Position numbers and translations under genes: made by a program | Notes under the pieces: generated by a model | Told to the model about the DNA's origin: nothing | The model's input: only the letters and a program-made list of their open reading frames with translations | Databases searched by the model: none | Origin: Nitrosomonadales bacterium | Lineage (GTDB): Bacteria > Pseudomonadota > Gammaproteobacteria > Burkholderiales > Gallionellaceae | NCBI GenBank assembly: GCA_016177795.1 | Contig: JACOUM010000010.1 | Location: 62,001 to 126,000 of the forward strand | Length of the DNA: 64,000 nt | Reading direction: 5' to 3' | In this document: positions 57,166-64,000 of the stretch, one piece after another | Layout of the letters: the number at the start of each line of letters is the position of its first letter | Numbering within the stretch: position 1 is the first letter of the stretch

Positions 57166-57951
57166 CATAAAGCCAAAAAACGTTTTGGCCAGAATTTTCT
57201 CGTCGATGAGCGGGTCATCGACGATATCGTCGCCGCGATCCGCCCCGAAGCGGATGACAACATGGTGGAGATCGGTCCCGGTCTGGGCGCGCTGACGCGT
57301 CCGCTGCTGAAGCGGCTGAACCGTCTGCATGTGGTGGAAATCGACCGCGACATTATTGCGCGGCTGGAGCACGACTATCCGCAGGATGACCTGCAGCGCA
57401 GGCTGATTATTCATGCGGGAGACGCGCTGGAATTCGATTTTGCCGCGCTGCCCGCGCCGTTGCGCATCGTCGGCAACCTGCCCTACAACATCTCCTCGCC
57501 GCTGCTGTTCCATTTCGCCGCCTATGCCGGGCGCATCAAAGACATGCACTTCATGCTGCAAAACGAGGTGGTCGAGCGCATGGTGGCCGAACCTTCCACG
57601 CCGGAATACGGGCGGCTGTCGGTGATGCTGCAATACCGCTTTGATATGGAAAAATTGCTCGACGTGCCGCCGCAATCCTTCCGCCCCGCGCCCAAGGTCG
57701 ATTCCGCCATCGTGCGCATGATTCCGCTGCCGGCAGCAGAAATAATGGTGCGCAACGAAAAACTGTTCGCCGGGATCGTCGGTGCGGCGTTCGGCCAGCG
57801 CCGCAAGACCCTGCGCAATACCCTGCGCGGCTATCTGAACGAAGGGGACTTTGCGCAGCTTGGCATCGACCCCCGATTACGCGCCGAGAATCTGTCGGTA
57901 TCAGCGTTTGCCAGCGTGGCAAACCACCTGGATGGTAGAATGCACGCCTGA
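57160..57951 (+). CDS. rsmA: 16S rRNA dimethyladenosine transferase RsmA (KsgA)
   Basis: RsmA dimethylates A1518 and A1519 in 16S rRNA. The protein of 263 residues starts [20 protein letters not shown], with SAM motif [15 protein letters not shown] and the adenine motif [16 protein letters not shown]. The start is GTG at 57160. Two upstream partial copies of the start motif are in other elements and do not extend the protein. The neighbour order surA-pdxA-rsmA is conserved. Confidence 0.95.
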   Translation: MSHKAKKRFGQNFLVDERVIDDIVAAIRPEADDNMVEIGPGLGALTRPLLKRLNRLHVVEIDRDIIARLEHDYPQDDLQRRLIIHAGDALEFDFAALPAPLRIVGNLPYNISSPLLFHFAAYAGRIKDMHFMLQNEVVERMVAEPSTPEYGRLSVMLQYRFDMEKLLDVPPQSFRPAPKVDSAIVRMIPLPAAEIMVRNEKLFAGIVGAAFGQRRKTLRNTLRGYLNEGDFAQLGIDPRLRAENLSVSAFASVANHLDGRMHA

Positions 57952-57968
57952 ATATACTGGTGCCCATC

Positions 57969-58808
57969 ATGTCCGAGCCGTTCCCTTTAGTGATGAGTTT
58001 CGCCGCAACCGACCCCAGCGGGGGCGCGGGTCTGCAGGCCGATTTGTTGACCATTTCCAGCATGGGCTGCCATCCGCTGTCGGTGGTCACGGCCATTACC
58101 GTGCAGGACACCAGCGGCGTGGAGGATGTACTGCCGATCGACCCGGAATGGGTGGTGGATCAGGCGCGCGCGATGCTCGAGGATGTGCCGGTCGCGGCGT
58201 TCAAGATCGGCATGCTCGGCAGTGTGGAAAACATTGCGGCGATTGCCGAGGTGATTGCGGACTACCCCGATATCCCGTTGGTGCTCGACCCGGTGCTGGC
58301 TTCCGGACGCGGCGACGAGCTGGTGAATGACGACATGCTGGATGCGATGCGCGAGCTGCTGATTCCGCAGAGCACCATCATCACGCCGAACAGCATGGAA
58401 GCGCGGCGTCTGGCCATGAACGATGATGACGAGAACGACGACCCCAGTCTCGACGAATGCGCGAAACGCCTGTTGCAGATGGGTTGCGAGTATGTGCTGA
58501 TTACCGGCACGCACGAGCAGACATCCAAGGTCATCAACACGCTTTACGGCGAGCGTGGCGTGCTGCGCAGCGACAGTTGGGCACGGTTGCCCGGTATCTA
58601 TCATGGCTCCGGCTGCACTTTGGCGGCGGCGATTGCGGCGTTGCTGGCGCAGAATGTGGATGTGCCGGAGGCGGTCAAGGAGGCGCAGGAATACACCTGG
58701 CAAACACTGAACGCGGCCTTCCGCCCCGGTATGGGACAGCATATTCCGGATCGTTTATTCTGGGCGCGCGGCGAAGAGGATGAAGATCAACCCGAGCGTC
58801 CGAATTGA
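57969..58808 (+). CDS. thiD: HMP / HMP-phosphate kinase ThiD
   Basis: ThiD phosphorylates hydroxymethylpyrimidine phosphate, the ThiC product, to the pyrophosphate. The ATG at 57969 gives 279 residues; GTG at 57960 is an alternative. The ribokinase-like motifs are FAATDPSGGAGLQADLLTIS and HGSGCTLAAAIAALL. KIGMLGSVE is also typical. The protein ends in an acidic tail (ARGEEDEDQPERPN). thiE follows after a repeat. Confidence 0.94.
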   Translation: MSEPFPLVMSFAATDPSGGAGLQADLLTISSMGCHPLSVVTAITVQDTSGVEDVLPIDPEWVVDQARAMLEDVPVAAFKIGMLGSVENIAAIAEVIADYPDIPLVLDPVLASGRGDELVNDDMLDAMRELLIPQSTIITPNSMEARRLAMNDDDENDDPSLDECAKRLLQMGCEYVLITGTHEQTSKVINTLYGERGVLRSDSWARLPGIYHGSGCTLAAAIAALLAQNVDVPEAVKEAQEYTWQTLNAAFRPGMGQHIPDRLFWARGEEDEDQPERPN

Positions 58809-58949
58809 TAGAATTAACAGATGCCAAGAAACGTAGCGAGCGATGGCAGAACAAGGCGCGAAGGGGCGAAAAAGCGGAGTTTACACACAGTAAATGAGCA
58901 TTTTGAGCCCCTGAGCAACACAGTTATGCCGAGCGCAGTAGTTTCTATC
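58807..58949. repeat. CAAGGCGC-type repeat supplying the thiE start
   Basis: Ends GATAGAA (58807-58813) and TTCTATC (58943-58949) are inverted. Inside are ACAAGGCGCGAAGGGGC, a TTTAC/GTAAA hairpin, GAGCCCC and AGCAACACAG. The same architecture recurs at 39131-39190 and 61491-61566. The thiE ATG (58926) and first codons lie within it. Confidence 0.7.
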
Positions 58950-59558
58950 GGTAGATTGTATGCGATTACGCCGGATGAGACCGATACGGTGGAGTTGCTG
59001 CGCAAGGTGCGCCTCGCATTGCTGGGCGGGGCGCGGATGGTGCAGTATCGCAACAAGACCGCCGCTGCGGCATTGCGCCTGAAGCAGGCGGAAGCATTGC
59101 GCGAACTGACGCGTGAATTTGCCGTGCCGCTCGTTATCAATGACGACGTTGTGTTGGCGCAGCAAGTGGATGCCGACGGCGTACATCTGGGCGGTGCAGA
59201 CGGCGGCGTGGCGGATACGCGTGCGCTGCTGGGCAGTGGCAAGCTGATCGGCGTGTCTTGCTATAATCGCCTGGCACTGGCGCATGAGGCGGTGCGGCAA
59301 GGCGCGGATTACGTGGCGTTCGGCAGTTTTTTCCCTTCGACGGTGAAGCCCGGAGCGGTGGTGGCGCCGCCGGATTTATTGCGGCAGGCGCGCCGCGAAC
59401 TGGCGGTGCCGCTGGTGGCGATCGGCGGCATCACGCCGCAGAACGGCGTGCAATTATTGGCAGCCGGGGCAAATGCGCTGGCGGTGATTTCGGCGGTGTT
59501 TGCCGCAGCGGATATCGAGCAGGCGGCACGTCAGTTTTCGAATTTGAAATTTCCCTGA
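58926..59558 (+). CDS. thiE: Thiamine-phosphate synthase ThiE
   Basis: ThiE couples HMP-PP with thiazole phosphate to give thiamine phosphate. The ATG at 58926 gives 210 residues. The TIM-barrel motifs are MVQYRNKTAAA, VHLGGADGG, FGSFFPSTVKPGA and VAIGGITPQNGVQ. The first codons (MPSAVVSI) lie in repeat DNA, and conserved protein begins at GRLYAITPDE. A still longer frame to 58821 is pure repeat and is rejected. It is linked with thiD but has no visible TPP riboswitch of its own. Confidence 0.92.
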   Translation: MPSAVVSIGRLYAITPDETDTVELLRKVRLALLGGARMVQYRNKTAAAALRLKQAEALRELTREFAVPLVINDDVVLAQQVDADGVHLGGADGGVADTRALLGSGKLIGVSCYNRLALAHEAVRQGADYVAFGSFFPSTVKPGAVVAPPDLLRQARRELAVPLVAIGGITPQNGVQLLAAGANALAVISAVFAAADIEQAARQFSNLKFP

Positions 59559-59585
59559 AATTATTACGTTAGAGAAAGACGCAAC

Positions 59586-60866
59586 ATGACTTCGCATAAT
59601 CAAGAGTTGTTCAACGAATCCCAGAAAGTCATCCCGGGCGGCGTGAATTCGCCGGTGCGCGCGTTCCGCTCGGTCGGCGGCACGCCGCTGTTCTTCCAGC
59701 GCGGCCAGGGTGCCTATGTGTGGGACGCGGACGGCAAAAGATATACCGATTACGTCGGCTCCTGGGGGCCGATGATCGTAGGTCATTGTCACCCCGACGT
59801 AGTCAAGGCGGTGCAGGACGCAGCGGCGCAGGGACTGGGCTTCGGCGCGCCGACCGCAGCCGAGCTGGAACTGGCCAACCTGCTGTGCAAGCTGTTGCCG
59901 AGCCTGGAAATGGTGCGCCTGGTCAGCTCCGGCACGGAAGCGACGATGAGCGCGATTCGCCTGGCGCGCGGCTTCACCGGGCGTTCGCGCATCGTCAAAT
60001 TCGAGGGTTGTTACCACGGCCACTCCGACGGGCTGCTGGTGAAGGCCGGCTCCGGCGCGCTGACCTTCGGCCAGCCGAGCTCTTCCGGCGTGCCCGCCGA
60101 GATCGCGGCCTTGACCACGGTGCTGGACTACAACGATGCCGCCGGTTTGGAAAAAGCCTTCGCCGCGATGGGCAACGAGATCGCCGCGGTGATCGTCGAA
60201 GTGGTGGCGGGCAACATGAATCTGGTTGCGCCCAGACGCGAATTCCTCGATGCGATGCGCGCGTTATGTACGAAATACGGCGCGGTGCTGATTCTCGACG
60301 AGGTGATGACCGGTTTCCGCGTCGGCTTGCAGGGCGCGCAGGGTTATTACGGCATCAAGCCGGACCTGGTTACGCTGGGTAAGGTGATGGGCGGCGGCCT
60401 GCCCGCCGCAGCCTTTGGCGGGCGGCGCGACATCATGCAATGCCTCGCGCCGCTCGGCGCGGTATACCAGGCCGGCACCTTGTCCGGCAATCCGGTCGCG
60501 GTAGCGGCCGGGTTGGCCACGCTGAAACTGGTGCAAGCCCCCGGTTTCTACGAACATCTCTCGCAACTCGCGAAACAGCTCACCGAAGGCCTGACCGCAG
60601 CGGCGGTCAAGCGCGGCATCCCGTTCTGTGCGCAATCTATCGGCGGCATGTTCGGCCTGTATTTCAGCAAGTCGCTGCCGACCAGCTATGCCGAGGTGAT
60701 GAGCTGCGACAAGGAAGCGTTCAACCGCTTCTTCCACGCGATGCTGGACGCGGGCCATTACCTCGCGCCGTCGGCGTTCGAGGCGGGCTTCGTCTCCGCC
60801 GCGCATAGCGAGGCGGACATCGCCGCCACGGTCGCCGCGGCCGATAAAATCTTCGCCAACTGGTAA
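59586..60866 (+). CDS. hemL: Glutamate-1-semialdehyde 2,1-aminomutase HemL
   Basis: HemL makes 5-aminolevulinate from glutamate-1-semialdehyde, the C5 route of heme synthesis. It has 426 residues; [20 protein letters not shown] is the family start. [16 protein letters not shown] and the PLP-Lys motif [17 protein letters not shown] are present. The stop overlaps the engB ATG by one base (TAATG). hemB, the next pathway enzyme, is encoded 0.9 kb downstream. Confidence 0.97.
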   Translation: MTSHNQELFNESQKVIPGGVNSPVRAFRSVGGTPLFFQRGQGAYVWDADGKRYTDYVGSWGPMIVGHCHPDVVKAVQDAAAQGLGFGAPTAAELELANLLCKLLPSLEMVRLVSSGTEATMSAIRLARGFTGRSRIVKFEGCYHGHSDGLLVKAGSGALTFGQPSSSGVPAEIAALTTVLDYNDAAGLEKAFAAMGNEIAAVIVEVVAGNMNLVAPRREFLDAMRALCTKYGAVLILDEVMTGFRVGLQGAQGYYGIKPDLVTLGKVMGGGLPAAAFGGRRDIMQCLAPLGAVYQAGTLSGNPVAVAAGLATLKLVQAPGFYEHLSQLAKQLTEGLTAAAVKRGIPFCAQSIGGMFGLYFSKSLPTSYAEVMSCDKEAFNRFFHAMLDAGHYLAPSAFEAGFVSAAHSEADIAATVAAADKIFANW

Positions 60867-61468
60867 TGGGGTTGTTTTCGCAGGCGGCGTTCTACACCAC
60901 CGTCAATCATTTGCGCGACCTGCCGCAGCACGGCGGCAGGGAAGTCGCCTTCGTCGGGCGTTCCAACGCGGGCAAGTCGAGTGCGATCAATACGCTGGCC
61001 AACCATGTGCGCCTGGCCTACACCAGCAAGACGCCGGGGCGCACCCAGCATCTCAATTACTTTTCGCTGGGTGACAACAACTTTCTGGTGGACTTGCCCG
61101 GGTATGGCTACGCCAAGGTTCCGCCGGACGTGCAGCGGCATTGGGAAAATCTGCTCAGCCAGTATTTGCAAACCCGCAGTGAGTTGGCCGGGCTGGTGAT
61201 CATCATGGATGCGCGCCACCCGCTGACCGAACTGGACGAGAACATGCTGGACTGGTTCGCGCCGACCAACAAGCCGGTGCACATCCTGCTGACCAAATCG
61301 GACAAACTCAGCAGGCAGCAGGCCACATTGACGCTGAATCGCGTAAAATCCCATCTGGCCGAACATTTCTCACAGTGTTCCGTGCAGTTGTTTTCCAGTT
61401 TGAAAAAAATCGGCATGGAGGAGGCGGAAGCGGTGATCGCGAGCTGGTTCGCGGTAAACAAAATTTAA
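60866..61468 (+). CDS. engB: Ribosome-biogenesis GTPase EngB (YihA/YsxC)
   Basis: EngB is an essential GTPase in 50S assembly and cell division. It has 200 residues, with GTPase motifs G1 [12 protein letters not shown]2-region [15 protein letters not shown]3 [12 protein letters not shown] and G4 [10 protein letters not shown]. The ATG at 60866 is coupled to the hemL stop. A repeat element follows its stop. Confidence 0.96.
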   Translation: MGLFSQAAFYTTVNHLRDLPQHGGREVAFVGRSNAGKSSAINTLANHVRLAYTSKTPGRTQHLNYFSLGDNNFLVDLPGYGYAKVPPDVQRHWENLLSQYLQTRSELAGLVIIMDARHPLTELDENMLDWFAPTNKPVHILLTKSDKLSRQQATLTLNRVKSHLAEHFSQCSVQLFSSLKKIGMEEAEAVIASWFAVNKI

Positions 61469-61490
61469 AGCTCTAAGCCAGACAAGGCGC

Positions 61491-61566
61491 ACGAGCAAAA
61501 TCGCCGCGCCGCATACATGGGGTATGTAAGCAAGATTCTTCGAGGGCAACACAGTATGGCGACGAG
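61491..61566. repeat. CAAGGCGC-type repeat downstream of engB
   Basis: GACAAGGCGCACGAGCAAAA opens it, GCATACATGGGGTATGTAAG is the central hairpin (CATAC/GTATG), and GGGCAACACAGTATGGCGAC closes it. It has the same order of blocks as 39131-39190 and 58807-58949. The flanks show no gene. Confidence 0.65.
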
Positions 61567-61583
61567 ATTTGAATTTTACCGGC

Positions 61584-61685
61584 AAAAAAATGCCCCTGAG
61601 CCAAAGGGGAGGCCAGGGGCAAAGTCTTAACAGGGTTAAGACACCCGCTCAGGGAGGAGAAACGGGGAGTGACTCGCGCCACTCA
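61584..61685 (-). ncRNA. Putative sRNA with anti-Shine-Dalgarno loops
   Basis: Read on the minus strand, about 100 nt fold into four hairpins. Hairpin 1 is GAGTGGC-GCGA-GTCACTC (one G-U pair, GNRA loop). Hairpin 2 has a CCCG/CGGG stem with loop TTTCTCCTCCCTGAG. Hairpin 3 is GTCTTAAC-CCT-GTTAAGAC. Hairpin 4 is TGCCCCTG/CAGGGGCA with CTCCCC in the loop, followed by seven T. CTCCTCCC in hairpin 2 is complementary to the Shine-Dalgarno core. Hairpin 4 with its T-run is a good intrinsic terminator. The pattern resembles the betaproteobacterial toxic sRNA class with C-rich loops; identity needs a covariance search. It lies in the engB-hemB gap, antisense to the hemB direction. Confidence 0.75.
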
Positions 61686-61691
61686 CAACAT

Positions 61692-61719
61692 CAGATAAGC
61701 GATTTCTAAAATAGTTCAA
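61692..61719 (-). promoter_or_regulatory. Promoter of the putative sRNA
   Basis: On the minus strand TTGAAC (61719-61714) is followed after 16 bp by TATCTG (61697-61692), an acceptable sigma70 promoter. Transcription would start near 61685, just before hairpin 1. Confidence 0.5.
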
Positions 61720-61737
61720 CGGATAGTGAAAATTTAG

Positions 61738-62754
<1,017 letters not shown>

Positions 62755-62769
62755 CACCAACCTGAAATT

Positions 62770-63324
62770 GTGACTGCTATCGCATGTCTTGGTTGGGGTT
62801 CCCTTGTTTGGGATCCACGCAACTTACCTATTCAGCGCAATTGGTTTGATGACGGACCTCTCATTCACGTTGAGTTTGCGCGTCAATCGGATGATGGTCG
62901 AATCACTCTTGTCCTTGAACCATCCGCCAGCCCTGTCCGTTCTCTCTGGGCAATGATGGATACCACGGAAATGGGTGCTGCGCGCGAAGCGCTCCGCCAA
63001 CGTGAAGGTATTCCGCCGAACGGGATAAATCGTATCGGTAGCTGGTCTGTCGGCGAAGCATCGCCAGATTTGGTGGTCGGGCTTCCTGAATGGGCACATG
63101 CGAGAGGGGTACATGGTGTCGTATGGACTGCACTTCCGCCGAAGTTCGATAGGATTGAAAAGACACCAACAGAAGAGCAAGTTGTTCAATATCTTAGCGG
63201 TCTAACCGGAGCAAAGCGTGATACTGCTGAACGCTACGTTCGGTTTGCGCCTCGGCAAATCGATACCGCGTACCGCCGTCGTATCGAAGCCGCACTTCAA
63301 TGGACGCCACGAGAAGCTGTGTAA
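62770..63324 (+). CDS. Hypothetical protein, possible GGCT-like fold
   Basis: This 184-residue protein, start GTG at 62770, reads [20 protein letters not shown], and later [16 protein letters not shown]. The opening GWGSLVWDP is reminiscent of the substrate loop GSL of gamma-glutamylcyclotransferase-like proteins, but this is weak. The base composition is less GC-rich than its neighbours, and it lies between hemB and a repeat block, suggesting acquisition. It is probably a real gene, because the frame is long and the codon pattern is coherent. No function is assigned. Confidence 0.65.
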   Translation: MTAIACLGWGSLVWDPRNLPIQRNWFDDGPLIHVEFARQSDDGRITLVLEPSASPVRSLWAMMDTTEMGAAREALRQREGIPPNGINRIGSWSVGEASPDLVVGLPEWAHARGVHGVVWTALPPKFDRIEKTPTEEQVVQYLSGLTGAKRDTAERYVRFAPRQIDTAYRRRIEAALQWTPREAV

Positions 63325-63354
63325 GTGTAGAGTGTAGCGATACCCATCGAAAAC

Positions 63355-63570
63355 CGCCGGGGGTAGCCCGGCAGCTAGTTACTTTTCTTGTCTTGCCAAG
63401 AAAAGTAACCAAAAGAAATCGCCCCCGGTTTGCCGCCGCTGCGCGGTTCCCTGCGTTGCTCGGCCGGTCAGGCGGCTGCGGAACTCGCGCTGCGCGCTCA
63501 GACAGTCCTCGCCGACATCCCCTGACCGTCCTCCGCTACTCGGCGGCGCACAGGGGAAAATGAAATGCGG
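63355..63570. repeat. Dispersed repeat block with 13-bp hairpin
   Basis: GTTACTTTTCTTG (63378-63390) and CAAGAAAAGTAAC (63397-63409) form a perfect hairpin with a 6-nt loop, followed by CCAAAAGAAATCGCCCCCGG and a GC-rich palindromic tract. This type of sequence is common in proteobacterial intergenic DNA. Open frames crossing it look spurious; no gene is supported in 63325-63604. Confidence 0.7.
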
Positions 63571-63574
63571 TTTT

Positions 63575-63600
63575 GTGTGCGCTGCGCGCACGTTTTTTTT
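63575..63600 (+). terminator. Intrinsic terminator with T8
   Basis: GTGCGC (63577-63582) and GCGCAC (63586-63591) form a short GC stem followed by GTTTTTTTT. It is oriented to end the transcript of the hypothetical gene at 62770-63324. The 3' end of the convergent pirin gene is 5 bp away. Confidence 0.75.
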
Positions 63601-63604
63601 GGCC

Positions 63605-64000
63605 CTACGCCAAATCAAACAGCAACACCTCCGCATCTTTCCCCGCCTGAAGACTGACGCGCGCATCATCGATATACATCAGCGCATCGCCCGCGACCAG
63701 TTCATGGCCGTTGGCCTGCAGGCTGCCGCGCGCGACATGCAGGTAGATTCTGCGTCCGGCGGCGATGGGATAGTCGAGAGTCTCTGACCCGTCCAGCAGC
63801 GCCGCCGACAGCCGCGCATCCTGGTGGATGAGCAGCGAGCCGCCTGCCGCATCGGGCGAGACCAGCAGGCACCAGCGCCCGCGCTTTGCCTCTTCCGGGA
63901 AGATTTTCTGCCAGTAGCCCGGTTCCAGCCCCTGTTCGTCCGGCAGGATCCAGATCTGCAGCAGGTGCACCGCTTCGCTGTCTGACGGATTGAATTCGCT
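63605..64000 (-). CDS. Pirin family protein, C-terminal part
   Basis: The C-terminal 131 or so residues of a bicupin protein are in the window; the N-terminus, with the metal-binding cupin, lies beyond 64000. The conserved segments are FNPSDSEAVHLLQIWILPDE, LEPGYWQKIF and GRRIYLHVARGSL. This resembles YhhW-type pirins, some of which have quercetinase activity. The physiological role cannot be judged from this part. Confidence 0.88.
   Translation of the reverse strand, partial: SEFNPSDSEAVHLLQIWILPDEQGLEPGYWQKIFPEEAKRGRWCLLVSPDAAGGSLLIHQDARLSAALLDGSETLDYPIAAGRRIYLHVARGSLQANGHELVAGDALMYIDDARVSLQAGKDAEVLLFDLA

Noticed and set aside
63300-63600. Coding sequence across the repeat block before the pirin gene
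   Set aside because: Frames on both strands follow repeat DNA with perfect hairpins; no RBS or conserved protein pattern was seen.

Overview
This 64 kb window is a core chromosomal segment of a betaproteobacterium. The gene set supports this: homodimeric AceE with AceF, MetX-MetW, AmgK-MurU, HemL, YggX, and an rsmI-lpoA-yraN-diaA-dolP block in the E. coli order. An iron-oxidising or Nitrosomonadales-type lineage such as Gallionellaceae would fit, but that is inference from gene style and repeat load, not proof. DNA is GC-rich except in an accessory stretch at about 7.8-9.9 kb.

Layout. 0-4.7 kb: glmS (partial), glmU, a yqhA-like gene, and thiC behind a TPP riboswitch with readable switching helices. 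4.7-10.7 kb is an accessory island inserted exactly behind thiC. It holds a DUF433/DUF5615 toxin-antitoxin pair (toxin frameshifted), two degenerate extra copies of the thiC 3' end, a dodecin, two nuclease-helicase proteins (NERD-UvrD type and DUF2075 type) and MazEF. 10.8-20.1 kb: uppP, fau, aceE-aceF, nadD-rsfS-rlmH, maf-rng. 20.2-23.3 kb: SAM-II riboswitch, terminator, metX-metW-ampG. 23.3-28.1 kb: polyphosphate genes (a double-domain PPK2 and ppk1), sixA and yggX. 28.5-32.1 kb: an OprC/NosA-like TonB-dependent copper receptor and hemW. 32.1-38.7 kb: an RND efflux operon closed by its TetR regulator. 38.8-46.5 kb: a TusA-like protein, a MITE, a phosphotransferase/ATPase, the rsmI-lpoA-yraN-diaA-dolP block, rfaE2 and ubiE. 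46.5-52.3 kb: a pilin-like protein, an orphan histidine kinase and amgK-murU-pepP. 52.3-64 kb: lptD-surA-pdxA-rsmA, thiD-thiE, hemL-engB, a putative sRNA, hemB, a hypothetical gene and a partial pirin.

The most unusual property is the density of short dispersed repeats and how they sit in genes. GGGAAGT-type heptamer arrays, REP-like palindromes and a GCAGATT-type repeat lie in frame inside otherwise conserved proteins (AceE, MurU, PdxA, HemW, the signal peptide of the RND outer-membrane lipoprotein), and another repeat supplies the start of ThiE. This recalls the Rickettsia palindromic elements. In two places the end of a core gene is duplicated around inserted DNA: the thiC 3' end (three copies) and a 21-bp rsmA 5' motif (three copies).

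A second strong signal is a compact minus-strand sRNA candidate between engB and hemB. It has four hairpins, two C-rich loops complementary to Shine-Dalgarno sequences, its own promoter and an intrinsic terminator. No rRNA, tRNA, CRISPR array or integrase was seen.
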